NCBI GenBank assembly: GCA_020634935.1
Contig: JACKAT010000009.1
Span: forward strand, 1-64,000
Direction: 5' to 3'
DNA from: Anaerolineales bacterium
GTDB lineage: Bacteria; Chloroflexota; Anaerolineae; 4572-78; J111
DNA: 64,000 nt
Shown: one piece after another, positions 45,803 to 55,065 of the stretch
Numbering within the stretch: the stretch's first letter is position 1
How the letters are laid out: each line of letters begins with the position of its first letter
The notes under the pieces: model-generated
What the model was told of the DNA's origin: nothing
The model's input: only the letters and a program-made list of their open reading frames with translations
The model's database searches: none
Made by a program: the position numbers and the translations under genes

Positions 45803-48643
45803 ATGAAGCATCGAACCCATTCAAGTGATCATTCTTTGCTGTTCAAAATCCGCCCAGGTGACTGGGTGCTTTTTTTTACGCTGCTGGGCTTTGGCTTGCG
45901 GCTGTATCATCTTGATTTTCAACCGCTCTGGGGCGATGAGGGCTGGAGCGTCTACTTTGCCACCGAAAACCTGGGGCAGTTAATCGCCCTCACCGCCGCC
46001 GATATTCACCCACCGTTGTATTATCTGCTGCTCAAAGGCTGGTTTGGTTTGATGGGGGTTGGGCCTGAAGCGGCCCGGCTGCTGTCCGTTCTGATCGGTA
46101 CGCTGTTGATTCCGGTTCTCTTGGTGTTAGGCCGGCGGCTCTTCGGGGCGCGGGTCGGGGTGATCGCTGCTGCCGTCGCGGCGTTGATGCCGATGGCGAT
46201 CTACTATGCCCAGGAAGTTCGCATGTATGGGCTGGTCACACTGCTGGGAGCCGCTTCGACTTACTTTTTTGTCAGATGGCAGCCATACATCGAGAAGCCC
46301 TCAGCCGGCCGCGCTTACCTGCTGGGCTACATCGCCACGACGTCCGCGGCGCTATATACGATGTACTATGCGGCCTTCATCGTACTTTTCCAACTACTCT
46401 ACACTTTAATTGTCTATCTCCGGCCCGCGTCTCGACGGCCCAACCGTTTCTTGGCTCTGCTGGGGCCATTTTTGTTGGTCGGGCTGCTCTATCTGCCGTG
46501 GGTGATCTACGCTGCGCCCCGGCTGCTCGATTACATCGACAACAAACGCAACGTCGAAGGCTATACCCCGCTGGGGCTGGACCGCTTTTTTGGCGATCAC
46601 GTCATCGCCTTCAGCCTGGGCCACTTGCCCGATGACCTGCGGAGTTATGCCTGGGCCGTGTTGGTGGCGGCCGGTCTCGCGCTGCTGGGATGGGTGGTCG
46701 CCCTTCTGAAGCGAAACCAAGCCGCGCTGTTGATCAGCCTGTACCTTTTCGGGCCGCTGACCCTTGGCTACTTGATCAACCTACTCTACCCGTTCACCCC
46801 CCGCTTTTTTGAGCGGACGCTGCTGCTGGCAGCCCCGGCGTACTGGTTGCTGGTGGCGGCTGGCTTGCGCTGGTTGTGGGCGCGGCACACTCTCTTTTTG
46901 GGGCTGGCGGCCAGCGGGCTGCTGCTGGTCACCCTCGTCAGTCTGTTCAGCTTTTACAACTGGGCGCGCTATCCCGCCGAGGATTATCGACCCCTGTTGG
47001 CCGATATCGCGGCCCAGACCACGCCGCAGGATACGGTGCTGGCCAGTTACCAGTGGCAGTTAGGCTTATATCGGGCTTACCTGCCCCCGCCGCGGCCGGA
47101 TCTTTTCCCCGTGCCCGGCTGGGGGCGCGACTGGTCGGCGGCGGCCGGCGGCTCCGCCCGGCTCACGGCCGACCTGACTGCTATTTTTAAGCAGTCGCCG
47201 CGACTGTGGTTTCCGGCTTATCAGGCCAGCGGCCACATTTGGGAGGATGAGGCCGAGCAAGCCATCGCCAAGCTTGGCTATCCGGCGCTGCTGGAATGGT
47301 ACAGCCCGCAAACTAAGTTGACCCTGGCCGGTTCCGGCCAAATGCCGATGGCGCCGGCCGAAGCCGTCAATTTCGGCGACCGGCTGAATTTGGTCGAAGC
47401 GGAGGTAGGTAACCAAGTTTTTGAGGCAGGCCGCGACGTTATTCCTATTCGATTGGTCTGGCAGAAGACCGCTAACCTGGGCAGTGAGCCCCGTGTCAGC
47501 TTGCGCCTGACCGATGCCGCCGGCCGGACCTGGACCACCCGCGACAGCTTTCCTCAGGCCGGACATGCCTTTTTCACCGATCTCGACATCGGCGAGTTGT
47601 TGACCGATCATCACGGGCTGCTCACCCCGGCCGGAGCGCCGCCGGGCCTCTACCGGCTGCTGCTCAGCGTCCGCCAGGGCGATGACGCCCACCCGCTTGA
47701 TCTGCTCAACCCGGCCAAACAGCCCACCGGCGCGGAGGCGCTGCTGGCCGAGGTCGAACTGGTCGAGCCTGAACCGCCGCTGGCGCCGGCCGCGCTGCCG
47801 GTTCAGATCGAACTTAAGGCTAACTTTGGTCAGGCCGCCCGTCTGGTGGGGTACAGTTTGGGCCAGCCGCCGTTCAAATCGGGCCAGGCGCTGCCGCTGA
47901 CCCTGTTTTGGCAGTCGCAGGCCGAAGGGCTAGAGCAGTTGTCGGTGGTGGTTGAACTGGAAGACGCGACCGGACAAATTCCGGTTACGCACGATCACGA
48001 ACCGATCTGGCCAGCGACCGAATGGCATGTCGGAACCCTGCTGCGCGATCCGCACGACATTAGTTTGCCGCCGACGCTGCCCCCCGGCGATTATCGGCTG
48101 TTCATTAGTTTAGTAACCGGTCAAGGCGAACACTTGATGGTCCAAGGCAGCAATCGATTATTGTTGGGAACAATTGCGACTTCTGATCGGCCTCATAATT
48201 TTGACGCGCCGGCTCCGGCCGAGCCCTTGTCGGTTAACTTTTCCGGGCAAGTAGAACTGGTCGGCTTCGATTTGCCGGAAACGCACGTGGCTGCCGGCGG
48301 CGTCCTGCCGGTGACCCTGTATTGGCATTCGCTGGCTACGTTCGATAAGAATTGGAAGGTGTTCGTCCATCTAATCGATGCCGCCGGCGATATCAAAAGC
48401 CAGCAGGACCAACTCCCGGGGGCGGGCCAATTTCCAACCACCAGTTGGGTGCCGGATGAGTATATTACTGATAGCTACAATATTCCGATTCCGGCTGATT
48501 TGCCGCCCGGCGAGGCGGTTTACCGGCTGCGTATCGGGTGGTATGACCCTAATGATTTTAATCGAATGCTGGTGGTGGTCGATGGCCGGATCACGGGCGA
48601 TGATCATATAGTCTTGGAAAGTTGGCCTATTTCAGTGGAGTGA
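45803..48643 (+). CDS. GT39/PMT-like membrane glycosyltransferase with large outer domain
   Basis: 946 residues. The first 430 hold about ten membrane helices and the features of ArnT/protein-mannosyltransferase-type enzymes: the acidic WGDEGWSVYFA loop after the first helix and DIHPPLYYLLLKGWF. They use a polyprenyl-phosphate sugar to modify an outside acceptor. The rest is a long extracellular part with two or three repeated beta-domains; PLTLFWQSQAEG and PVTLYWHSLATFDKNWKVFV mark two related units. Such extended forms are common in this phylum. No partner genes are adjacent, so the acceptor is unknown. Confidence 0.87.
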   Translation: MKHRTHSSDHSLLFKIRPGDWVLFFTLLGFGLRLYHLDFQPLWGDEGWSVYFATENLGQLIALTAADIHPPLYYLLLKGWFGLMGVGPEAARLLSVLIGTLLIPVLLVLGRRLFGARVGVIAAAVAALMPMAIYYAQEVRMYGLVTLLGAASTYFFVRWQPYIEKPSAGRAYLLGYIATTSAALYTMYYAAFIVLFQLLYTLIVYLRPASRRPNRFLALLGPFLLVGLLYLPWVIYAAPRLLDYIDNKRNVEGYTPLGLDRFFGDHVIAFSLGHLPDDLRSYAWAVLVAAGLALLGWVVALLKRNQAALLISLYLFGPLTLGYLINLLYPFTPRFFERTLLLAAPAYWLLVAAGLRWLWARHTLFLGLAASGLLLVTLVSLFSFYNWARYPAEDYRPLLADIAAQTTPQDTVLASYQWQLGLYRAYLPPPRPDLFPVPGWGRDWSAAAGGSARLTADLTAIFKQSPRLWFPAYQASGHIWEDEAEQAIAKLGYPALLEWYSPQTKLTLAGSGQMPMAPAEAVNFGDRLNLVEAEVGNQVFEAGRDVIPIRLVWQKTANLGSEPRVSLRLTDAAGRTWTTRDSFPQAGHAFFTDLDIGELLTDHHGLLTPAGAPPGLYRLLLSVRQGDDAHPLDLLNPAKQPTGAEALLAEVELVEPEPPLAPAALPVQIELKANFGQAARLVGYSLGQPPFKSGQALPLTLFWQSQAEGLEQLSVVVELEDATGQIPVTHDHEPIWPATEWHVGTLLRDPHDISLPPTLPPGDYRLFISLVTGQGEHLMVQGSNRLLLGTIATSDRPHNFDAPAPAEPLSVNFSGQVELVGFDLPETHVAAGGVLPVTLYWHSLATFDKNWKVFVHLIDAAGDIKSQQDQLPGAGQFPTTSWVPDEYITDSYNIPIPADLPPGEAVYRLRIGWYDPNDFNRMLVVVDGRITGDDHIVLESWPISVE

Positions 48644-48686
48644 ATTAATATGTACTTAGGGTGATTTGCTGATCAGGAATGAATGC

Positions 48687-49328
48687 ATGGAACGTACCAA
48701 CGAAGCCTGGCTAGAGGACTTACGAGACGATAGCCCCCACCAAACCGATGCAATTAACGAACTTCTCACTCATCTTAAGCGCGGCGTTTTTGCCTATTTA
48801 AGAACGCGGAGCGACCTGAGCCATTTAGCCGAAGCGGAACTTGAGCAGATGGGCCAGGATTTTGCTCAAGAAGCCATCCTCAAGGTCAAAGATAATTTAG
48901 ATAAATTTCAGGGTAAAAGTAAATTCACTACCTGGGCGGCCAAAATTGCGGCCAACCACACCATTAGTGAGTTGCGTCGAGCCAGATGGCGCGATTATTC
49001 ACTGGATGCGCTGACCGATTCCGGTACCTCGTTGCAGGAAATTTTAGCCCTGCCCGCCGGCCAAAACCTTAACCCTGATACGGAAAACGAGCGCCGCCAG
49101 GTGTGGCACATATTAGATGAAGTCATCAGCCAGGAGCTAACTGATCGCCAGCGTCAGGCTTTAGTGGCGGTTACGGTAGATAATGTGCCAATCTCCGAGG
49201 TGGCTAAATCGCTTAATACCAACGCCAATAACGTTTATAAACTATTGCACGACGCGCGGTTGAAGTTGAAGCGGAGTCTGCAAGCGCTCGATTTAGATGC
49301 GGCCTATATTTTAAGACTGTTTGAATAA
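48687..49328 (+). CDS. ECF-like RNA polymerase sigma factor
   Basis: 213 residues from the ATG at 48687 (AGGA about 9 bases upstream; the frame opens earlier at a TTG). Region 2 is DFAQEAILKVKDNLDKFQGK, then KFTTWAAKIAANHTISELRR, the DNA-melting and -10-reading part. Region 4 is LTDRQRQALVAVTVDNVPIS with the helix-turn-helix to KLLHDARLKLKRSL. It redirects RNA polymerase to a stress regulon. The small cysteine/histidine protein 216 bases downstream is its likely anti-sigma factor. Confidence 0.9.
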   Translation: MERTNEAWLEDLRDDSPHQTDAINELLTHLKRGVFAYLRTRSDLSHLAEAELEQMGQDFAQEAILKVKDNLDKFQGKSKFTTWAAKIAANHTISELRRARWRDYSLDALTDSGTSLQEILALPAGQNLNPDTENERRQVWHILDEVISQELTDRQRQALVAVTVDNVPISEVAKSLNTNANNVYKLLHDARLKLKRSLQALDLDAAYILRLFE

Positions 49329-49543
49329 ATTAACGGCCGGCTGGTCAATATTTGATGGGGTACAGTAAGAATGCGATATCCCAGGCGTCTATTAAATGAA
49401 TAACGACTAGTAGTCGCATGGTAACTATCTAGGTAAGTGGCATTTTTGCTTAAACAGAGAATGCGAATGGCGTACAATACTGCGGCTACTAGGATTAAGT
49501 GCCTGTTACCTGGTCTACTAAATAAACATGCCGAATTAACGAT

Positions 49544-49792
49544 ATGAGCAATACACATTTACAACGGCTCCTTAGAGCGGCTCTGGAAACTGAAGAGATT
49601 GAGATAAGCTGTCAGGACTGTTACGATATGCTCGACAGCTACGCCGAGTTCTTGCTATCCGGTACTGATCCGGAGGTGACCATGCCCGGGGTTACCCAGC
49701 ATCTTAAGCAATGTTTTTGCTGTGAGCATGAGTTTGAAGCTTTAATGATCATGCTAAATGAAGCCGCTAACATGTCTACCACAGATGAGTGA
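49544..49792 (+). CDS. Small zinc-binding anti-sigma-like protein
   Basis: 82 residues. It carries C-x2-C (CQDC, near residue 24) and H-x3-C-x2-C (HLKQCFCC, near residue 51), the ZAS-type zinc arrangement of anti-sigma factors. There is no membrane segment, so it would act as a soluble redox- or zinc-sensitive inhibitor. It follows the sigma factor on the same strand and is closed by a strong terminator. The ribosome site is weak and the 215-base gap leaves room for its own promoter. Confidence 0.75.
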   Translation: MSNTHLQRLLRAALETEEIEISCQDCYDMLDSYAEFLLSGTDPEVTMPGVTQHLKQCFCCEHEFEALMIMLNEAANMSTTDE

Positions 49793-49824
49793 TTTAAATA
49801 TTAGAGAAGCTATAACGACGGATT

Positions 49825-49855
49825 AAAAAAGGAGCGAATATTCGCTCCTTTTTTA
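49825..49855 (+). terminator. Terminator of the sigma/anti-sigma unit
   Basis: A perfect dyad: AAAAAAGGAGCGAATA (49825-49840) and its reverse complement through 49854, with GGAGCGAA/TTCGCTCC as GC-rich core and a T-run at the end. Confidence 0.92.
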
Positions 49856-50197
49856 TGCCCTCCAGCCCAGTTGAGCGGGATCTACCCAACACTGAAGGAC
49901 GGGCTGGCTCGTCCCGGTGATGGTCGCCCCACCCGTTAGGATCCGCCAACTATGTTTTATGGACTTTCCATTATATAGTTATTTAAGCAGATTTTCAACC
50001 CACACCTGAAATAATAGGACTAATGACCTATCTAGTTCGAAAAACCACTTTTTGTTTAGAGGCTGTTTTAAAAGTGGCGATTTATAGACTTGTCCACAGA
50101 TAGACACTGGTAGTCACCGATTTTTATCTCAATTTTGATCATATCTGTGAGCATCTGTGTCTATCTGTGGACCCCTGAAGGGTTTTAAAGCAGTCTC
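49856..50197. other. Intergenic region with a 15-bp inverted repeat
   Basis: TCCACAGATAGACAC (50093-50107) pairs perfectly with GTGTCTATCTGTGGA (50157-50171), loop 49 bases. No gene is supported. The repeat is between convergent genes and has no T-run. Confidence 0.6.
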
Positions 50198-50455
50198 TTA
50201 GCCAATATCAAGTTCAGTCCAGCCCCGACCCCGGCAGGTTTGACAGCTGCGCAGGCTCAGGAAATTCTTTTTGCCTCTACCGCCGCAATCCTCACACTCT
50301 AAAATGCGCCACTTCCGCCGGCCGCGCCCGATACATTCTCGACATGTTAAATCAGGTAATCCTGGCTCCTGACCGCTGCCCTGACAGTGATGGCACTTGG
50401 CTTGAAAAACCTGACCGATATCAACCGGTGGTTTAATGGGGTACTTTTTTGTCAT
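50198..50455 (-). CDS. Stand-alone DnaJ-type zinc finger protein
   Basis: 85 residues, almost all of them four CxxCxGxG-type motifs: CHHCQGSG, CRECIGRG, CEDCGGRG and CQTCRGRG. These bind two zinc ions in DnaJ, where the module holds unfolded clients or reduces disulfides. Here there is no J domain and no substrate-binding domain. It could be a small redox or chaperone helper protein; function is inferred. It is a single gene on the minus strand, convergent with the sigma unit. Confidence 0.8.
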   Translation of the reverse strand: MTKKYPIKPPVDIGQVFQAKCHHCQGSGQEPGLPDLTCRECIGRGRRKWRILECEDCGGRGKKNFLSLRSCQTCRGRGWTELDIG

Positions 50456-50846
50456 GGTGTCTTTGGATGGCTTTAATTGGCTGGAGCGTGATAAATTGTA
50501 TTGACATAATTCATATAGACATATAGTATAGAGGCATCATTTTAAAACTTAAGACGACAACAGCTAAAATTACCTCACGGATTGCGCCTGTTACGCGTAT
50601 AATATAAGGTAAACAGGCGGCAATCGGATGTCTGCTTTGTTATGAATAAGGGTGAGGTAGCCCGACTAATTACGGTCCAATAATTTGAAAAGTTAAGAGT
50701 CAATAGCTGATAGTTGAAGGCCGGGCCTGTTGTTGCTTAAAATTTGGCCTTATGGCCCGCAACCTGCTTGATCAAACTTGGTTTCTAGCAAAATAATGTC
50801 TATACTTAGAGTAGACGCTTTTATAGCCGGATAAGTGGAATTGTAA
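50456..50846 (+). promoter_or_regulatory. Leader region of the VanW gene with a consensus promoter
   Basis: TTGACA (50501-50506) and TAGTAT (50524-50529), 17 bases apart, form a good sigma-A promoter on the plus strand, about 310 bases before the VanW ATG. Downstream, GCCTGTT and AACAGGC (about 50585-50618) can pair. No small ORF with a ribosome site stands out. Confidence 0.5.
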
Positions 50847-52715
50847 ATGATAAAGCCAATCAGTCAAGTTGTTAAATTCCCTTCTTTAAAGAAAGCGCTG
50901 ACCTTGCTCTTTACCTTGCTGGTTTTAGCGGCCGGGGGACTTTTGGTCGTCATTATCTTTGGCGTATTGGCGTTTCAAATCGTCTACCTGGACCGGGCTT
51001 ATCCTGGGGTGACCGTCGCCGGCATCGACGTGAGCGGCATGTCCCGGCCAGAAATTGTCGATTTGGTGACCGCCCAGGCTGACAAGATTCTGAATGAAAC
51101 GTTGACTATTCAGATTGGCGACGAAACTCATACGTTTACCAAAGAGGAACTGGGTGTTTCCGTTGACGTTGAGGCCACGGCTGACAAGGCCTATCAATTG
51201 GGCCGGCAGGGGAATTTGCTGGTTGATGTGCCGATGCATTTATCTCTGCTGTCTCGCTCTAGAGATGTGCAGCCCATTATTCTGTACAATACCGGCCCCA
51301 GCCACCAAATGCTGCAATCGTTGATTGCGGTCAGCGACTATCCGCCCCAAAATGCCCAATTGGTTATTCACTCGGCCGATAAAGTTGAGATCGTGCCGGC
51401 TCAATTTGGACAGCAGTTGCACGTCGATGCTACTCGACCGCTGATTGAGGCGGCGCTGTTTAGTGATAATCCCGAGCCGGTTAAGGCCGTCACCCAAAAA
51501 ATTCAACCGGCCCTCTCTAATGAAGCGGTTGCCTCAACTTATCGACAAGTCACTAATCTTCTGGCGAAACCGTTAACGTTTAGTTACAAATCAAAGGCCG
51601 ATAACGTCGAGTGGACCATTGAGCCGAAAACCCTGGTTTCGATGATCGACCTGGTTGAAGAGGTTGACGACAACGGCCAATTGCAGTTGCAGATGAACCT
51701 CAAGAAAGATATGTTCACGCCTTACTATGAAACATTTGCCAAACGCATCGACCAAGACGGAACGGATGCTAAACTACATTTTGACGAGGCAGAAAACAAA
51801 CTCGTTGTGCTTAAAGAAAGCCAAGATAGCTATCATCTGGATGTCGATGCGGCTTGGACGGAAACCGTCAAAGCTGTCGAAAATGGTACAAATTCGGTCA
51901 AACTGCCGGTGGTCGTAACGCCCGCGCGTATTCCCAGCCAGAACCTTGAAGCGTTGGGCATTAAAGAAGTTGTGTCCGAGGCAACCTCTTATTTTAGCGG
52001 CTCATCCGAAGCTCGGATGAACAATATCGAGGTGGCGGCTGCAAAGTTTGAAGATGTGGTCATTCCGCCGGGTGAGGTCTTCTCTTTCAATGAGTATTTG
52101 GGTGAAGTGACCAAAGAGCTAGGCTACGACGAATCGCTCATTATTTACGGCGATCGAACGGCGGTAGGCATCGGCGGTGGGGTGTGTCAGGTCAGCACGA
52201 CCGCTTTCCGCGCCGCTTTATTTGGCGGTTTTGAAATTGTTGAGCGTTGGGCGCACGGTTATCGAGTGGGATGGTATGAGATCAATTCTAAGATTGGACT
52301 CGATGCCACCGTCTACGCCCCATACGTGGACTTTAAATTTAGAAATGACACGGACCATTTCCTGCTGATCCAGACTGCATCGGATTTAGAGGCGGGAACC
52401 ATTACCTTCAAATTCTTTGGCACACCCACTAACCGCGAGGTTACGGTCAGCGAGCCGGTGGTTACTAATGTGGTCCAACACGGCCCGCCCATTTACGAAA
52501 ATGATCCGTCGCTTCCGGATGGGGTAATCAAACAGGTTGACTGGGCCCAAGACGGCATGAACGTGAGCGTTACCCGGCTGGTTAAAGAGGGTGACAAACT
52601 CCTGTATAAAGACGAAATTGTCAGCCGCTACCAGCCCTGGACAGCTATTTATAAAGTTGGCACCAAACGGACTCAACCGTCTTACAATCCGGCCAACAAC
52701 CCAATTTATAACTAA
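50847..52715 (+). CDS. VanW-family envelope protein
   Basis: 622 residues. A short basic N-terminus leads to one membrane helix (about 18-48). The outside part has a putative peptidoglycan-binding type 4 domain (AYPGVTVAGIDVSGMSRPEI onward), a second similar region, then the VanW domain (about 385-540) with SGSSEARMNNIEVAAAKFED, PPGEVFSFNEYLG and GIGGGVCQVSTT. This combination is common in Firmicutes and Chloroflexi and is thought to act on the cell wall; the biochemical role is not known. It is a single-gene unit. Confidence 0.92.
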   Translation: MIKPISQVVKFPSLKKALTLLFTLLVLAAGGLLVVIIFGVLAFQIVYLDRAYPGVTVAGIDVSGMSRPEIVDLVTAQADKILNETLTIQIGDETHTFTKEELGVSVDVEATADKAYQLGRQGNLLVDVPMHLSLLSRSRDVQPIILYNTGPSHQMLQSLIAVSDYPPQNAQLVIHSADKVEIVPAQFGQQLHVDATRPLIEAALFSDNPEPVKAVTQKIQPALSNEAVASTYRQVTNLLAKPLTFSYKSKADNVEWTIEPKTLVSMIDLVEEVDDNGQLQLQMNLKKDMFTPYYETFAKRIDQDGTDAKLHFDEAENKLVVLKESQDSYHLDVDAAWTETVKAVENGTNSVKLPVVVTPARIPSQNLEALGIKEVVSEATSYFSGSSEARMNNIEVAAAKFEDVVIPPGEVFSFNEYLGEVTKELGYDESLIIYGDRTAVGIGGGVCQVSTTAFRAALFGGFEIVERWAHGYRVGWYEINSKIGLDATVYAPYVDFKFRNDTDHFLLIQTASDLEAGTITFKFFGTPTNREVTVSEPVVTNVVQHGPPIYENDPSLPDGVIKQVDWAQDGMNVSVTRLVKEGDKLLYKDEIVSRYQPWTAIYKVGTKRTQPSYNPANNPIYN

Positions 52716-52726
52716 CTCGAGAGGAG

Positions 52727-52845
52727 GTAAGGAGTAGAACGTAAAAAGTAGGAAGTAATAGGTAAAGGCAGCCGTTATTCATGCCGGCCCTCTTTACCTG
52801 CTAGCCTACTATCTGCTCCTTATTTCCTACTCCCTCTGACAACCT
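52727..52845. repeat. Long imperfect inverted repeat
   Basis: Left half: GGAGGTAAGGAGTAG, GTAGGAAGTAATAGGTAAAG. Right half: CTTTACCTGC, TATTTCCTACTCC. Related short hairpins of TAGGAAGTAG type occur at 40905-40965. The element fills the VanW to REC-GAF gap and has no ORF. Confidence 0.55.
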
Positions 52846-52868
52846 TACCACGCTTCGGGAGTTGCTTT

Positions 52869-54560
52869 ATGGCGGGCGAAACGGTCTTAGTGGTTGATAA
52901 CCGTGAAGACAGCATCAAATTTCTGCGCACCTATGTTTTGGAACCCAACGGCTACAAAATGCTCGAGGCCACCGACGGCGCTGACGCCCTCAAAATTGCC
53001 CTCTCTAAAAAAGTCGATCTCATTATCTCCGACTTGGTGATGCCCCGCATGGGCGGCCTGGAACTTTTGGAGGCCTTAAATCACCGAGGCATTGACACCC
53101 CCACCATCCTCATGACCTTTCACGGCTCTGAAGGCACAGCCGTCAGGGCGTTTCGGTTGGGGGCCCGTGATTATATCATCAAACCTTTTGCCATTGATGA
53201 AATGCTCACCGCCATTGATAAAGCCTTGACGGAAGCCCGGCTTCGCCAGGAGCGGGATACGTTAACGCAAACGGTGCTCAAGGTCAACCAGCAGTTAGAA
53301 AGCCGGATGCAGGAACTTCGCTTTTTGTACGGCATTGGCCGCTCGGTAACCTCGCTGCGAGATATCGAGCAGATTCTCAACCGCATTGTTGACGCTGCCG
53401 CCTTTTTGACCGAAGCCGAAGAAGGCTCGATTATGCTGATCGATGAAGAGTCCGGCGACCTTTATTTACGGGCCGCGCGCGGGCTGAATGAGAGAAAAGC
53501 GTCCAGCTTTCGCATTAAAATGCACGACAGCATTGCCGGGCAAGTGGTCAAATCCGGCCAGCCGATTTCAATCGGCGGCCAAAATGAAGACGACTCCTTT
53601 AAAGTCAAAACCGGCTACTTTGTAAAATCGCTGCTCAATGTTCCCATTAAAAACAAGGATGAGATCATCGGTGTCTTGGCCGTTAATAACAAAGATACGG
53701 CCAAAGCCTTTACCGACCGCCACCTTAATTTGTTGACCGCCCTGGCCGATTACGCCAGCGTGGCCATCGACAATGCTAGAATGTACGCCCAACTGACGGC
53801 CGATATCGAGCAGGCCAAGAAAACCGGCCGCCGGCTTGAGCATTTGGTCGAAGCCCGAACCAGCGAGTTGGAAAACGCCCATCTTCAACTGTCAAAAACG
53901 GAAAATCTGGCAATTTTGGGCCATATGGCTGCTGGTGTGGTGAACGAACTTAATTCCCCCCTCAATAACGTCCTCGATAACCTCCATCAGCTTGAAAACA
54001 GCATCGAACCGTCGCCCAAAAATTTGCAGCTCATCTCCGCCATCGAGCGCGACACTCTCCACTGTCAGCAAACAGTTGATAGCCTACTCGATTTTTCAAA
54101 CACGAAAAACTATCAATTCCAAAAAGTAGATCTCAATGAAATTATCGAGTCGGCCTGGAGCCGCTACGCCAATGAACACGCCGAAACCGGCTATCTGGTT
54201 GAGTTCGTGCGCGGCTTCGACCCCCAACTCCCGCTCATTTCCGCCGACGAAAAGCAGTTGAAGCAGGCTCTATTTTATCTGATGCGCCATGCCTATCTGG
54301 CCATGCCCACCGGCGGCACGCTCCGAATTACCACCCGAGTGGTCGGGGCGCAAGTTCACATTATCATGAGCGATACCGGTGAGGGGTTGTCGAAAGAGGA
54401 TCTGAGCCACATCTTCGATCCGTTTTATGATAACGGGCATCGCGCCTTTGGGCTGGATCTATCCATTACCCAGGCCATCATCGAACGGCACGGCGGGTCA
54501 ATCGAGGTGGAAAGCGAGCAGGATCAAGGTACAACGTTTGCCATCCATTTGCCGAAATAA
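52869..54560 (+). CDS. REC-GAF-histidine kinase-like protein lacking its phospho-histidine
   Basis: 563 residues. Receiver at 5-120 (D10, D55, T83, K105; the second acidic residue is N11), a linker coiled coil, GAF domain about 160-305, second coiled coil to 345, then a kinase core. The H-box reads ILGHMAAGVVNELNSPLNN: where the phospho-accepting histidine belongs there is N359. The asparagine box of the ATPase domain reads LMRHAYLAMP, with H474 in place of the metal-binding Asn. The G1 box DTGEG and IFDPFY are intact. It should bind ATP poorly and not autophosphorylate, so it may be a receiver-driven adaptor. Start follows GGGAG. Confidence 0.9.
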   Translation: MAGETVLVVDNREDSIKFLRTYVLEPNGYKMLEATDGADALKIALSKKVDLIISDLVMPRMGGLELLEALNHRGIDTPTILMTFHGSEGTAVRAFRLGARDYIIKPFAIDEMLTAIDKALTEARLRQERDTLTQTVLKVNQQLESRMQELRFLYGIGRSVTSLRDIEQILNRIVDAAAFLTEAEEGSIMLIDEESGDLYLRAARGLNERKASSFRIKMHDSIAGQVVKSGQPISIGGQNEDDSFKVKTGYFVKSLLNVPIKNKDEIIGVLAVNNKDTAKAFTDRHLNLLTALADYASVAIDNARMYAQLTADIEQAKKTGRRLEHLVEARTSELENAHLQLSKTENLAILGHMAAGVVNELNSPLNNVLDNLHQLENSIEPSPKNLQLISAIERDTLHCQQTVDSLLDFSNTKNYQFQKVDLNEIIESAWSRYANEHAETGYLVEFVRGFDPQLPLISADEKQLKQALFYLMRHAYLAMPTGGTLRITTRVVGAQVHIIMSDTGEGLSKEDLSHIFDPFYDNGHRAFGLDLSITQAIIERHGGSIEVESEQDQGTTFAIHLPK

Positions 54561-54566
54561 CAAAAG

Positions 54567-54600
54567 ACCCTAAAAGCGGCTGAAATGCTTTAGGGTTTGG
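54567..54600 (+). terminator. Terminator after the REC-GAF gene
   Basis: ACCCTAAAAGC pairs with GCTTTAGGGT (one bulge) around GGCTGAAAT, followed by TTGGTT. It starts 6 bases after the stop codon. Confidence 0.7.
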
Positions 54601-55065
54601 TTAATATAAACAGATAGTGATGGTGACTGCCTTACTGTGTAACTCCTCTCTTCTTTGAATGTTGATTTTGTTTGGTAAAGAACCCCGCGATGTTGCTGCT
54701 AAGTATCCCTGACCGCCCGCTGATCGAAACTGATAGCTCGATGAGCCGGGCAGCGGAAATTGAGCAGGCCGTATTTTAGCACAAGGCCCTAAAATCTCGT
54801 GTTTTTAGTAATCGTCTCTAAATGGGTAGCACAACATTAAACCGTGGAAACGTGAAGATGACGGAAGATCGACCCCATAATCGACAGAATTGACACGATT
54901 ATCACGATTTTATCGGTCATAATTCGGTAAATCGGGTTAATCCTGTCTAATTTTTCTTCACCACGGTTTAGTACAGCAACAATGGTAGGGCAAGTCAGCA
55001 ACTTGCCCTACTGAATCTATGCTCCAATTGGTGTTGGGAACCGTGGGTGTTGATTAGTCTCGAAA
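54601..55065. other. Intergenic region between convergent genes
   Basis: No gene is supported. The main content is a nested repeat (54838-54970), listed separately. The remainder has a CCCTACTGAATC/ GTAGGGCAAG pair near 54985 and no promoter that I can place. Confidence 0.5.
54838..54970. repeat. Nested inverted repeat containing family C copy 2
   Basis: The outer arms are TAAACCGTGG (54838-54847) and CCACGGTTTA (54961-54970). The inner arms GACAGAATT (54883-54891) and AATCCTGTC (54939-54947) match the repeat at 2341-2407, including the ACACGATTA that follows the left arm. Confidence 0.65.

Noticed and set aside
45557..45820. 87-codon minus-strand frame between groES and the GT39 gene
   Set aside because: It overlaps the start of the well-supported GT39 gene, has no ribosome site and no recognisable motif.
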